Positions 6,920 to 15,721 of a DNA stretch of 19,534 nucleotides are shown one piece after another (positions within the stretch are counted from its first letter, which is position 1; each line of letters starts with the position of its first letter). The DNA is taken from contig JAAZMK010000055.1 in the NCBI GenBank assembly GCA_012798865.1, positions 1 through 19,534 on the forward strand, read 5' to 3'. The notes under the pieces are model-generated. The model was given only the letters and a program-made list of their open reading frames with translations, did no database searches and was not told the DNA's origin. Source of the stretch: Clostridiaceae bacterium (lineage in GTDB: Bacteria > Bacillota > Clostridia > Saccharofermentanales > DTU023). Made by a program: the position numbers and the translations under genes.

Positions 6920-7912
6920 CTAAATGAATTCCTGCAAAATAGAATTGTCGGGAACGAAAGAGGCGTTGACCTCGGGAAGCTGTTCGCAGACATACGACAG
7001 GCGAACAGCCTCTTTAATGGCACGCTTCAAATCGGAATGCCCGCTCTCGTTAATGGTATAGCGAGAGGGAGGCAGATCACCGCGAAAGAAAAGATCGAGT
7101 GATTTCTCAATCTCCGCCCGCGCCATCGGCGCGATCACCATGAATTCATACATCAACACTGAATTGATATAGAAGTCGGCGGCTTCCAAATAACGCGGAA
7201 TAAAGTCGCGTTCCGCCCGATCGATCATCGGCCAGTAATCGATCGTGTCTATCGCTGTCGCAGCCCGCTTTCGGACGTCGCGACTGACACGGCGCAAGAT
7301 ACGGATATCGCTCCCCGACAGCATACGGCGATCGGAAAGGACCCGACCATGCGGCATGATGAAATAACTGAGCCGCTGCTCACGCGGAATTTTGTTCATC
7401 ACGATGTCGGAAAGACCGTGAAGCCCTTCGACGAGAAGAACATCTTTATCGGTCAGAAGGATCTTCTTCTCCGGCTCGTACAACCTTGTTCTCGTCGGGA
7501 AATGAAATGTCGGGATAGCGACCTCCTCGCCCGCAAACAGCCGCTCGAGATCACTGCCGAGCAACTCAAGATCGAGCGTTTCGATGCTCTCATAGTCGGG
7601 ACGTCCATCTCGATCGTACTGCAATTTTTCAGGGCGATAATAATCGTCCAACTCAAGGTGGTGCGCTCTTAACCCCGCCTCCGTGAGACGGCGCGTCATC
7701 AGCATTGTCGATGTCGTCTTTCCTGACGAAGTCGGACCTGAAATGAATACGGCTCTAATATCGGGATATGCAAGAATGTGGTTTGCGATCGTCGTCACTT
7801 GCTCGACGAAAAAAGCCTCCGATTTCCTCACGAACTCGGAAAATTTCGCTGAACCGAGATTGCTCTCAAGATCTTCAACCGTCAAGACAATCAAGTCGGA
7901 AAATTCTGCCAT
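6920..7912 (-). CDS. Uridine kinase / phosphoribulokinase-family P-loop kinase (short form)
   Basis: P-loop kinase of 330 aa from the uridine kinase/PRK family, which phosphorylates nucleosides; the precise substrate is not shown. Walker A GPTSSGKTT is at 59-67, the acceptor-site segment LELDDYYRP at 86-94 (as SLDDYY in Udk), and a Walker-B-like LLVEGLHGL at 159-167. Further conserved stretches are RDGRPDYESIETLD (101-114) and RRVSRDVRKRA (207-217). Many clostridial relatives are about 550 aa with an N-terminal TGS and threonyl-tRNA-synthetase-like part. This protein has only about 50 residues before the kinase fold and matches just the C-terminal half. It begins 38 bp after the TPM-domain gene and probably ends that operon; no clear terminator follows. 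GGAG lies about 10 bases before the ATG. Confidence 0.85.
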   Translation of the reverse strand: MAEFSDLIVLTVEDLESNLGSAKFSEFVRKSEAFFVEQVTTIANHILAYPDIRAVFISGPTSSGKTTSTMLMTRRLTEAGLRAHHLELDDYYRPEKLQYDRDGRPDYESIETLDLELLGSDLERLFAGEEVAIPTFHFPTRTRLYEPEKKILLTDKDVLLVEGLHGLSDIVMNKIPREQRLSYFIMPHGRVLSDRRMLSGSDIRILRRVSRDVRKRAATAIDTIDYWPMIDRAERDFIPRYLEAADFYINSVLMYEFMVIAPMARAEIEKSLDLFFRGDLPPSRYTINESGHSDLKRAIKEAVRLSYVCEQLPEVNASFVPDNSILQEFI

Positions 7913-7950
7913 CTCTTACTTTCTCCAAGACTTCCGGGACTAACCGGTCT

Positions 7951-8739
7951 CTACCAACCGCCAGAAGCTCCGCCACCGCCGGAAGAACCTCCTCCGAATC
8001 CGCCGCCGGATGACCCGCCGCCGCTCGACCAACCGCCACCGCTACGAGTTCCGCCGAAAAACCCCCCGCCGCCACCGGAGGGAAGGCGTCTGCTTAGAAT
8101 GGCTAGTACCACAAAGATTACGACAATGACCATGAGGGTATGAAACATATCGTCATCGCTCGATTGAGAGCCTCCGTTATCCGGTAGCTCCTGCGGCACA
8201 TACCCTTCCGCACTGATTTCCAAACCGTATTCTTCGGCAATCAAGGTCATGATCGCGTTAAAACCGTCGAGCACTCCGCCGTCGAAATCGTCCTCCCTAA
8301 ATCGCGGGGCGATGATGTTGCGAATAATACGATCCGCCGTCGAATCGGGGATGGCGCCTTCCAAGCCGTAGCCAACTTCAATTCTCAACTTGCGATCTTC
8401 TTTAGCGATGAGCAGCAGAATACCGTTGTCTTTGTCACGGCTACCGATACCCCACGTTCTGAAAATGTCAAGAGCAGCTTCTTCGATGCTGTCGTCCCCA
8501 AGCGTCGGAATCATGGCGACTACCACTTGTGCGCCCGTTGAAGCGATCTGTCGGTTCGTCTCGCGAATCGTATGGCGGGTCCCCTCTGACAACGTCGCAG
8601 TCGAGTCAAAGGCAAAATCGTCCCCCGGATTACGGGGAACTTGGAATGCCATACAGAGCGGTAGCAACACAAGCAGCACCGCCGTCAAAAGCAATAGACT
8701 CTTACGTCTCATCGTCAAAGCCAATCGAGTCATTCGCAT
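7951..8739 (-). CDS. TPM-domain (YgcG/TLP18.3 family) secreted membrane protein
   Basis: The N-terminus has a signal peptide (about 10-31, a Leu-rich core after MRRK). It is followed by a TPM domain (about 36-180) with features such as TNRQIASTGAQVVVAMIPTL, the GIGSRDKDNGILLLIA block (97-112) and EVGYGLEGAIPD (121-132). Then come one transmembrane helix (about 200-215) and a C-terminal tail of nearly pure Gly/Ser ending GGW. This is the usual architecture of YgcG-type proteins, whose biochemical role is poorly defined; distant relatives include plant photosystem-repair factors. The ATG (8739) is 3 bp after the lemA stop. In-frame ATGs at 8733 and 8712 are alternatives, and no Shine-Dalgarno is strong, which suggests translational coupling to lemA. 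The lemA-TPM pairing is common across bacteria. Confidence 0.9.
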   Translation of the reverse strand: MRMTRLALTMRRKSLLLLTAVLLVLLPLCMAFQVPRNPGDDFAFDSTATLSEGTRHTIRETNRQIASTGAQVVVAMIPTLGDDSIEEAALDIFRTWGIGSRDKDNGILLLIAKEDRKLRIEVGYGLEGAIPDSTADRIIRNIIAPRFREDDFDGGVLDGFNAIMTLIAEEYGLEISAEGYVPQELPDNGGSQSSDDDMFHTLMVIVVIFVVLAILSRRLPSGGGGGFFGGTRSGGGWSSGGGSSGGGFGGGSSGGGGASGGW

Positions 8740-8742
8740 CTC

Positions 8743-9315
8743 TTAAAAGCTGACGTCCGGCGGCGTGTCAGTTCCCTCCTGCGCCTCAAACAAAGGTCTC
8801 GGCTCAAACCCGTACATTCCGGCAAACCATTTCCCGGGGATCGTTCTGACCGACCTGTTGTAACTCGCTACGGCATTATTGTAATCCCTTCTCGCCACGG
8901 CGATTCTATTTTCAGTCCCCGCCAGCTCAGCTTGAAGTGACAGGAAATTCTCGTTCGCATTCAGCTCGGGATATGCTTCCACCACGACGTTGATCGCCGC
9001 TTGCAGCTCTCGATCGACCGCCTCGAGCTCAGCGGGCGTTCCTGCTTGGAGATGTTTCGTGCGAAGCTCCGTCAAATCCTTGAGCACTTTTTCCTCATGT
9101 GCAGCGTACCCCTTTACCGTATTCACAAGGTTGGGAATGAGATCCGCACGACGCTGATACTGCGTCTGCACCTGCCCCCACTTCTCATTAATGTTTTCGT
9201 CAGCCTTGACGAAGCGATTGTGATACATCAAAAATGCGCCGCCGACAGCGACCGCGATCACGACAACCGCAATAAGGACCGTTTTCATCGGGTTTCCTTG
9301 TTTTTGTTCAGTCAT
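8743..9315 (-). CDS. lemA: LemA family membrane protein
   Basis: A 190-aa protein with one N-terminal transmembrane helix (about 12-30) and a helical LemA domain outside or at the membrane face. Family signatures: the stretch from VKADENINEKWGQVQTQYQR through RADLIPNLVNTVKGYAAHE (36-74), AYPELNANENFLSLQAELAGTENR (about 114-137), ARRDYNNAVASYN (141-153) and the C-terminal tail F.A..G....P.VSF. AGGAG lies seven bases before the ATG at 9315. The cellular role of LemA is not settled. Its neighbours here (TPM protein downstream, a single-pass membrane protein and MscS upstream) point to an envelope function. The 176-bp gap upstream (9316-9491) has two short inverted repeats (AAGGCT/AGCCTT and TTTCCG/CGGAAA) and no gene. 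Confidence 0.95.
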   Translation of the reverse strand: MTEQKQGNPMKTVLIAVVVIAVAVGGAFLMYHNRFVKADENINEKWGQVQTQYQRRADLIPNLVNTVKGYAAHEEKVLKDLTELRTKHLQAGTPAELEAVDRELQAAINVVVEAYPELNANENFLSLQAELAGTENRIAVARRDYNNAVASYNRSVRTIPGKWFAGMYGFEPRPLFEAQEGTDTPPDVSF

Positions 9316-9491
9316 GTCATTCTCCTATTCAAATATCAGCAGCAACCGACCGTTCATCGCGATACAGTTGTATTCCAAAGGCTCTAAGAAGCCTTGAAAA
9401 TATTTGCCTCAATTTACATCCTAACCCTTTTCTATTCCTTTCCGCCTTACGGAAAAACTTCATCCGTCCGACATTATAAAACAAATATGCG

Positions 9492-10109
9492 TTACGGTTG
9501 AGTTGAAGAAGTCGTCGGCTGTTCGTCCTCGTCGTTCGCAATCTCGCCGTCAAATGCATCTTCCGCATCTTCACCTTCAGCAAAGCTTTCCGTCTTGGGT
9601 AACGTAATCCTTGGATGTTCCTCGAATTGATGATGCGGGTTGCCATCGGTCGGCATCGTCTTGATTGATTTCAACTTCACCTTTAGCAAAGCAGAGAATA
9701 TGATGATGACGGCAATCGAGAAAACGATGAGCGTTAGATATACGATTTTTACTTTGCGACGCACTTCGGCTTCCGGTGACAAGTCGGAAACTACACGGGA
9801 CTCCTCATGGCTTCTTGTACTTCTTCGCTCGGATCGCCTTTGCGCCAGATGGTTCATCGCACTGAACCGAGAGCGACGTGTGAGACCTTCTTCCATCCGA
9901 GTTGTTTGCGCCTGTCGTGTCACCCTCGTGCCGCGCTCAGTCGCTTGAGAGCCGTGACGACTTGACCCGTCCATTTTACGAGTATTATTTGCATCGACAC
10001 GCGCCACCGAACTGTTCTTCACTTTCGGAGAACGTATCCCTTTTCTTCCTTTCACGTGCGATGGACCGGGACGGTCACCTTGCAGTCTATTGTTACTGTT
10101 CTCAGTCAT
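9492..10109 (-). CDS. Unrecognised basic single-pass membrane protein
   Basis: I do not recognise this 205-aa protein. The first 115 or so residues are hydrophilic and very rich in Arg, Lys, Ser and Thr, and look disordered. A single hydrophobic helix follows (about 122-143, VYLTLIVFSIAVIIIFSALL). The tail is short and acidic (EGEDAEDAFDGEIANDEDEQ) and ends in TTSSTQP. By the positive-inside rule the basic part should be cytoplasmic and could touch nucleic acid or acidic proteins, which is only inference. The chosen ATG (10109) has AGGTG nine bases upstream; an ATG at 10118 and a GTG at 10121 are also in frame. The start region overlaps the end of the mscS-like gene, so the two are probably translationally coupled. 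Septum or cell-wall accessory proteins can have this layout, but nothing specific supports that. Confidence 0.75.
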   Translation of the reverse strand: MTENSNNRLQGDRPGPSHVKGRKGIRSPKVKNSSVARVDANNTRKMDGSSRHGSQATERGTRVTRQAQTTRMEEGLTRRSRFSAMNHLAQRRSERRSTRSHEESRVVSDLSPEAEVRRKVKIVYLTLIVFSIAVIIIFSALLKVKLKSIKTMPTDGNPHHQFEEHPRITLPKTESFAEGEDAEDAFDGEIANDEDEQPTTSSTQP

Positions 10110-11274
10110 TCGTTTCATCACCTAGCAAAATAATATGACCGGGGATGTAAAGATGCAGATTCATCTCGTCGGCAATCTTCATCATGCCGCGGTTAACCTC
10201 GGTGCGCGTCTTCCATGCTTCATCAAAATCTTCACCCGTGAAATAACGTATATAGAGTTCCATACCTTCCGGCTTTAGATGATCGATCTCTATAAATTGA
10301 ACGGTTGTAATCGGTTCAATGGAGTCCAGCAACACGGCGAGACGCTCGCGAAACTCATCGCACTGCTCTGAAGACATCTCCCACGGTAGCGTAAGCCTCA
10401 TTTCGGCACGCCGCCTCTCGCGGTTCGAGGAGTTGATGATGGCACAACTTGCGAGTTCCTTATTGGGGATCGTCATCTGACCCCCGTCAAACATTCTCAA
10501 TTTGCTTGAGCGCATCCCGATTTCCTCGACGGTTCCTTCACCGTGCGACGTGATAATCCAGTCACCGACCTTAAAGGGCTCATCGAGCAATAAAGCCAAA
10601 CTTCCCAAAAAGTTTGCCAGCAAATCCTGTGAGGCAAGTGAAATGGCAAGTCCACCGATACCTAATCCAGTGACAAGTCCGGCAACGTTTTTCACCCACA
10701 ATGACAGAACGACAAAAACTCCGATGACGATAATCGCTACACGAGTCATCGATACGACAAACTTCGCCCCCGTATCACCGATCGGCAAACCTGTTTTTGT
10801 GGGACGGCGCATGACGATAATCCCGACATACATAGCCGTTTTGTACAACAGCCAGAAAGCCGTCACAGTCACAATCGTATCGAAAACACGTACCGTTATT
10901 TTATCCCATGGTTCAGGAATAAACGTTGCTAAAGAAGCGGAGATTGAGAGTAAAAGAGCAGGAAACAGACACCCGAGAGGCTTATACATTTCCTCGCGCA
11001 TTGCTTTATATGCTTCAGGATAACGATGCCTTGTCCTCGTCAGCAAAACGTAGAGTATACCTTTTGCGATCGGTCTTCTCAGCATGAACAGTACAATAGC
11101 GGCACCGAGCAAAATCGCACTGATGAGCCAATTTTCAATTGCCCATCGATCGAATGCTTCGATCACTTCGTCTTTTTTTGTGTCGAGAACGTCTACAGCT
11201 TCCAGAACCGTTCGAATCATGGGGACGGAGGCTAGTCGACTCAACAATATGGAAAGCGGCGCCAGATCTAACAT
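10102..11274 (-). CDS. MscS-family mechanosensitive ion channel
   Basis: Integral membrane channel that opens under membrane tension and releases solutes after osmotic downshock. The start chosen is the ATG at 11274 (390 aa), with AAAGGAG seven bases upstream; an ATG at 11292 lacks such a site. Predicted membrane helices lie at about 48-66, 98-119, 130-155 and 173-193. They are followed by the pore-lining helix and the start of the MscS beta domain: VAGLVTGLGIGGLAISLASQ (197-216), DLLANFLGSLALLLDEPFKVGDWI (217-240), and G.V.EIG.RS..L...D...MTIPN through about 271. The soluble C-terminal domain extends to 390. The gene follows clpC by 122 bp on the same strand, so readthrough from the ctsR operon is possible, and it overlaps the next gene. 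Confidence 0.95.
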   Translation of the reverse strand: MLDLAPLSILLSRLASVPMIRTVLEAVDVLDTKKDEVIEAFDRWAIENWLISAILLGAAIVLFMLRRPIAKGILYVLLTRTRHRYPEAYKAMREEMYKPLGCLFPALLLSISASLATFIPEPWDKITVRVFDTIVTVTAFWLLYKTAMYVGIIVMRRPTKTGLPIGDTGAKFVVSMTRVAIIVIGVFVVLSLWVKNVAGLVTGLGIGGLAISLASQDLLANFLGSLALLLDEPFKVGDWIITSHGEGTVEEIGMRSSKLRMFDGGQMTIPNKELASCAIINSSNRERRRAEMRLTLPWEMSSEQCDEFRERLAVLLDSIEPITTVQFIEIDHLKPEGMELYIRYFTGEDFDEAWKTRTEVNRGMMKIADEMNLHLYIPGHIILLGDETND

Positions 11275-11330
11275 ATTTCTGCTCCTTTGCAAACCGGATA
11301 ATATCTGTTCTGCGATTAACAGTATATACT

Positions 11331-11348
11331 AAAAGGCGCCGCCCTTTT
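11331..11348 (-). terminator. Weak hairpin between clpC and the mscS-like gene
   Basis: AAAAGG (11331-11336) pairs with CCTTTT (11343-11348) around a 6-nt GC-rich loop. On the minus strand only four T follow before the sequence becomes mixed. It may attenuate clpC transcription, but it is much weaker than the other terminators here. Confidence 0.35.
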
Positions 11349-11396
11349 GAAATAAACCTAATTTGTAAAATACTTTTCGACCGATACTATTCCCGC

Positions 11397-14015
11397 CTAT
11401 TGATCGGACGTCGAAGCGATTTCGTCGTCTTGCTCGTCGCTCTTCTTGCGATGAGAGACCTTTTTTTCGATTATGAGGCGACCCGCGTCAACGTCGAGAT
11501 CGACGACAGCCGTATCCCCTTCTTCCACGATACGGTCGAGCAAAGCTTCCGAAAAACGATCTTCGACCTCAGTCTGAATTAATCGACGCAAAGGACGCGC
11601 GCCGTACTGCGGTTCGTACCCTTTGTCTGCCAACCAATCCTTTGCCGCATCCGTCACTTCAGTCATTAACCCAATGTCGGCAATACGCGCGGACAGCTGG
11701 TTGAGCATGATGTCAACGATGGAGCGCATGGTATCGCGGTCGAGCATTCTGAAGAAAATAATCTCGTCGATCCGGTTGATAAACTCGGGAGAGAACGTGC
11801 GATGCAGCTCTTTTATGACGAGTTCTCGCGCTTCATCGAACGTTTTGCCGCCGTAAATCTCCTCATCGCCGACTATTTCATTCTCATCCAGCTCTTCACG
11901 GTCAAGAGCGAATCCGATACGCCGTCCCTCCGGGCTGACGAGCATCCTGGCACCGATGTTCGATGTCATGATAATGATCGTGTTCGTAAAGTTCACCGTT
12001 CTGCCTTGACCGTCTGTCAAACGTCCGTCTTCCAGTATTTGCAACATCGAATTCAAAACGTCCGGATGCGCCTTTTCAATCTCATCGAACAACACGACGG
12101 AATACGGTTGCCGTCTGACTTTTTCCGTCAACTGCCCGCCCTCGTCATAACCGACATAACCGGGAGGCGAACCGATCAATTTAGAGACATCGAATTTCTC
12201 CATATACTCCGACATATCGACGCGTATCATGGCGTTTTCATCGCCGAACATCGTTTCCGCCAAAGCTTTTGCGAGCTCAGTCTTGCCTACGCCCGTCGTA
12301 CCGAGGAAAATGAACGAGCCTATCGGGCGCTTGGGATCCTTAAGACCCAAGCGTCCGCGACGGATCGCTTTGGAAACGGCGGCAACGGCTTCGTCTTGAC
12401 CGAGAACGCGTTTGCGGAGTTCATCTTCAAGTCGACGCAACCTCTCGCTGTCATCTTCCGTCAGCGTCCTGACCGGAATGCTCGTCCAGCTCGACACGAT
12501 GTCGGCGATCATGTCGCTCGTAAGAACGGGCCAATCTTCACGCTCTCCCTCTTTACCCTGTTCCTTGAATTGCCGAATATTCCGCTCGAGTTCATCTTCT
12601 TTCGTTTTAAGATCGGCGGCAAGCTCGAAAGACTCCTCCTTCACTGCTATTTCCTTTTCCGCGATGACCTTCTCAAGCTCGTCTTGCATGATGCGTAATT
12701 CATCTAAATCTCCCACCTGATTGATGCGTAACCTTGAGGCCGCCTCATCGATCAGATCGATGGCTTTGTCGGGCAGAAATCTATCGGCGATGTACCGTGT
12801 CGATAATTTGACAGCCGCCTCAATCGCCTCATCGGAAATCTGAACATGGTGGTGATCCTCATAGCGAGAGCGCAGTCCGAAAAGAATCTCGACAGTGTCC
12901 GACTCGCTTGGTTCGTTCACCATGACCGGTTGAAAACGGCGCTCAAGCGCTGCATCCTTTTCAATGTGTTTTCTGTACTCATCAAGCGTGGTCGCGCCGA
13001 TAACCTGCACTTCACCGCGCGCAAGCAAAGGCTTCAAAATATTCGAAGCATCCATGGCGCCCTCGGCAGCCCCCGCCCCTATGATCGTATGGAGCTCATC
13101 GATAAAGAGTATGACGTTGCCTGCCGCGACCGCCTCATCGATTCCCGTCTTGAGGCGTTCTTCAAATTCGCCTCTGTATTTTGATCCGGCGAGCATACCG
13201 CTGAGATCGAGCGAGACAAGGCGTTTCCCTGAAAGCATCTCGGGCATGTCGTCCGAGATCATACGCTGCGCGATGCCTTCCGCGATTGCCGTCTTCCCGA
13301 CACCCGGCTCACCGATGAGGACGGGATTGTTCTTCGTTCGCCTGCAGAGAATCTGTTCAACGCGGCGAATCTCATCACCCCTTCCGATCACAGGATCAAA
13401 ACGCCCTTCTCGCGCCATCTCCGTGAGATCGCGGCTAAATTGATCGAGTGTGGGCGTCTTTGACTCTGAAGGCGCCGTCGAACTATCTCGCGTAGAGGAT
13501 GCGATTGTGCCTGAACGACCGCCGGAAGTACTTTGCCTGCCCAATCCCATTTGCATAGCCTGCAAAAGCATAGTAAGGAATGGACGCGGTGAAACGCCGA
13601 ATTCTCCCAATATTCTCACCGCGACACTGTCCCCTTCTCGCAAAATTCCGAGCAATAGATGCTCTGGTTCAATCACGCCAAGCGGTGAGAGCGCCTGCGC
13701 GTCGCGTGCCGCCAGATTGAGCACCAGACGCGTGCGAGGAGTCATCATCGCAAATATCTCATTGCCGTCCAAACTCTCTTCTGCCGGAGCTTTAATCGCA
13801 ACAGGTTCCTTGTGGTTCAGCGCCGTCAACTGACGTATAACGGCAGAATGGTCTACGTCCGCTCTCTTGAGTAAATCACAGGCAAGTCCATCTCCCTCCG
13901 CCAAAATACCCGCAAGCAAATGCTCCGTCCCTATGTATGCCGTATCAAATGATTTTGCCGTAACCCATGCTTGTCCGAGGGCTTCACCGGCTCTTCTTGA
14001 AAATCTGATCATCAT
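11397..14015 (-). CDS. clpC: ClpC AAA+ unfoldase of the ClpCP protease
   Basis: ATP-driven unfoldase of 872 aa that feeds phospho-arginine-marked and misfolded proteins to ClpP. The double Clp N-domain (about 1-155) keeps the EHLL glutamates at about 31 and 118, equivalent to the two phospho-arginine-binding glutamates of B. subtilis ClpC. A Ser/Gly-rich linker (about 156-188) follows. D1 has Walker A GEPGVGKT (235-242) and Walker B VILFIDE (301-307). The middle coiled coil with a UVR-type motif spans about 440-490. D2 has GTTGVGKT (572-579, Thr where Pro is usual), SPPGYVGYDEGGQLT (616-630) and VVLFDE (640-645). IGF at 700-702 is the likely ClpP-docking loop. It is longer than typical ClpC (about 810), through an insertion between the N repeats and a charged C-terminal tail. 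A G-rich Shine-Dalgarno precedes the ATG. It is the last gene of the CtsR-controlled operon, 113 bp after mcsB. Confidence 0.98.
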   Translation of the reverse strand: MMIRFSRRAGEALGQAWVTAKSFDTAYIGTEHLLAGILAEGDGLACDLLKRADVDHSAVIRQLTALNHKEPVAIKAPAEESLDGNEIFAMMTPRTRLVLNLAARDAQALSPLGVIEPEHLLLGILREGDSVAVRILGEFGVSPRPFLTMLLQAMQMGLGRQSTSGGRSGTIASSTRDSSTAPSESKTPTLDQFSRDLTEMAREGRFDPVIGRGDEIRRVEQILCRRTKNNPVLIGEPGVGKTAIAEGIAQRMISDDMPEMLSGKRLVSLDLSGMLAGSKYRGEFEERLKTGIDEAVAAGNVILFIDELHTIIGAGAAEGAMDASNILKPLLARGEVQVIGATTLDEYRKHIEKDAALERRFQPVMVNEPSESDTVEILFGLRSRYEDHHHVQISDEAIEAAVKLSTRYIADRFLPDKAIDLIDEAASRLRINQVGDLDELRIMQDELEKVIAEKEIAVKEESFELAADLKTKEDELERNIRQFKEQGKEGEREDWPVLTSDMIADIVSSWTSIPVRTLTEDDSERLRRLEDELRKRVLGQDEAVAAVSKAIRRGRLGLKDPKRPIGSFIFLGTTGVGKTELAKALAETMFGDENAMIRVDMSEYMEKFDVSKLIGSPPGYVGYDEGGQLTEKVRRQPYSVVLFDEIEKAHPDVLNSMLQILEDGRLTDGQGRTVNFTNTIIIMTSNIGARMLVSPEGRRIGFALDREELDENEIVGDEEIYGGKTFDEARELVIKELHRTFSPEFINRIDEIIFFRMLDRDTMRSIVDIMLNQLSARIADIGLMTEVTDAAKDWLADKGYEPQYGARPLRRLIQTEVEDRFSEALLDRIVEEGDTAVVDLDVDAGRLIIEKKVSHRKKSDEQDDEIASTSDQ

Positions 14016-14128
14016 TCTATGATCCCCCCTATTTTCTTCCTTTCAATTCTGTAATCTTTTTCCTTCGCTAATATCAATAAGTTTATTTTGATCGCCGTCC
14101 ACTCGACTAAATCGCCTTACGTCTTCAA

Positions 14129-15163
14129 TCATGTGGAGGGACGAAGCGCTTCGCGAATTCGCCTTGCGCGCTCTTCGTCACGACTTCGCGGATCGAGCGG
14201 TTTTCCGGCTGCCTGCTGCAGAACGCCCTCTCCAATACCGATAAAGAGCTCTTGCAACGTCGAAAAACTCGGCATTTCCGGAAGTTCAAGCTCTCTCCCG
14301 AGTCGCACGAGCGACAGCAGGCGCATCGCCTCCTCCGTCGTCATCAGACGCGAGAACAGGAGCTTGCCTTTCGCGCGCCCGATTTCGTCTTCGAGAGCAG
14401 GCGGGTCATTTTCGTATAGGGCGCGCCGCGCCTTTCTCTCTTCCTCTGCGACGTCACGGACAAGTCGGTCGAGATCGGTGAGTATTTGTTCTTCCGATAC
14501 GCCCAATGTCACCTGGTTCGACAGCTGAATCATGTCGCCATAGGCTTCACTGCCTTCTCCTTCAGCTCCACGCAATGCATAGCCGGCTTTTGTCAGCCTC
14601 TCGGCAAGCCGTTTGATGACGCCTGCACGGATTAAACCCGGCACGTGGAGCATGGCGGATGCCCGCATACCTGTCCCCGTATTCGTCGGGCACGCCGTTA
14701 GATACCCGAGCCGGTCGCTCTTTGCGAAGGACAGTCTTTTTTCCATATCCGCCGCACATTTGATCACGCAACCGGCTGTCTTAAACAGACACAGTCCCGC
14801 ACCAACGGAATAGAGACGCAGGTGATCCTCTTCATTGACGAGAATGCCATCGGACTCTCCAGGGTATAACAACAAGGATTTGCCTCGTGTATCTTTTAAC
14901 ATGGCTCGACTGATGATTCGTTTTTCCGCCAGAGCGCATGACTCAATCTCGCCTAGTGTGTCCAACTCGACGACGACAGGTCTTTCGCTCCCCGCATTGC
15001 ATACGACATCTCGAAATGCATTCGTCACACGATCTCTGACGTTTTCCAACTCAACAGGCGACAAACGCCACGGGAAAGATACATCATTCAGATTCCTCGC
15101 CAGCCTCACGCGCGACGAGATGACGACATCGCTTTCCGGACCTTCTTTCAGATACCACGTCAT
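14129..15163 (-). CDS. mcsB: McsB protein arginine kinase
   Basis: Phosphorylates arginine residues on proteins, which marks them for ClpCP and inactivates CtsR. Length is 344 aa, close to the usual 350-360. The phosphagen-kinase fold shows SSRVRLARNL (16-25), NEEDHLRL (110-117, with a conserved acidic pair), the loop LTACPTNTGTGMRAS (155-169, with the active-site-region cysteine at 158) and GEGSEAYGDMIQLSNQVTLG (202-221). Near the C-terminus SRDEERARR (327-335) matches the Arg/Asp pair that forms the phospho-arginine-sensing pocket in characterised McsB. The ATG overlaps the mcsA stop by four bases (ATGA), so the two are translationally coupled. It is activated by McsA in characterised systems. 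Confidence 0.97.
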   Translation of the reverse strand: MTWYLKEGPESDVVISSRVRLARNLNDVSFPWRLSPVELENVRDRVTNAFRDVVCNAGSERPVVVELDTLGEIESCALAEKRIISRAMLKDTRGKSLLLYPGESDGILVNEEDHLRLYSVGAGLCLFKTAGCVIKCAADMEKRLSFAKSDRLGYLTACPTNTGTGMRASAMLHVPGLIRAGVIKRLAERLTKAGYALRGAEGEGSEAYGDMIQLSNQVTLGVSEEQILTDLDRLVRDVAEEERKARRALYENDPPALEDEIGRAKGKLLFSRLMTTEEAMRLLSLVRLGRELELPEMPSFSTLQELFIGIGEGVLQQAAGKPLDPRSRDEERARRIREALRPST

Positions 15164-15717
15164 GTCGATGTCTCCTTCTCAAGCTCATGAATGGCGTCGC
15201 GTAAACGCGCCGCCTCTCTGTAATCTTCTCTTTCGACGGCAGTACGCAGCTCGCTCCTGAGCTGCTCGATCTTCGATGTCGGCTCGTTCTCTTCCTCTTT
15301 CGATGCACTCTCTGTTATCGCGATCCATGGCGCGCTGTCATCCGGCACCTGTATGTGTTGCGTGTGTCCTTGTGCGCGACGAAAAACCGGAATCAAAAGA
15401 TCAAAGAATGTCTCATAACATTGAGAACAACCGAGCAGTCCCGTATCGCGAAGTTCACGTTCTGACTCGCCGCATTGCGGACAAACGACCCTTTTCGGAG
15501 CCGCTCTACGATCAGGACGGGAAAGTGGATAGCCGAACAAGGAGGGACCGGGTAAAACCGGTTCGAACAAATCTCCCCACGGCGATTTGGAGCCCATCTC
15601 TCCGCCCTGAAGTGCCGAGGCACACGCGCGACAGAGGTGGTACTCCTCTTTCACATGATTGACGACCTGCGTCATATGAATCGTCGCATCTCTTTGCTTA
15701 CACTGTTGACATAGCAT
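15160..15717 (-). CDS. mcsA: McsA, zinc-binding activator of McsB
   Basis: Adaptor that binds zinc and activates McsB kinase in the CtsR stress operon. The ATG at 15717 is preferred (185 aa), since AGGAGG lies nine bases upstream; the ATG at 15735 would contain that site. Four CxxC pairs are visible: C3/C6, C29/C32, C79/C82 and C97/C100, as expected for the family. A C-terminal UVR motif (about 148-182, IEQLRSELRTAVEREDYREAA) follows a linker. The gene starts 4 bp after the ctsR stop and overlaps mcsB by 4 bp, so the first three operon genes are tightly coupled. Confidence 0.95.
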   Translation of the reverse strand: MLCQQCKQRDATIHMTQVVNHVKEEYHLCRACASALQGGEMGSKSPWGDLFEPVLPGPSLFGYPLSRPDRRAAPKRVVCPQCGESERELRDTGLLGCSQCYETFFDLLIPVFRRAQGHTQHIQVPDDSAPWIAITESASKEEENEPTSKIEQLRSELRTAVEREDYREAARLRDAIHELEKETST

Positions 15718-15721
15718 GTTG

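Noticed and set aside
11802..12698. A 298-codon plus-strand open frame inside clpC
   Set aside because: It is entirely antisense to clearly conserved ClpC coding sequence and its translation shows no domain.
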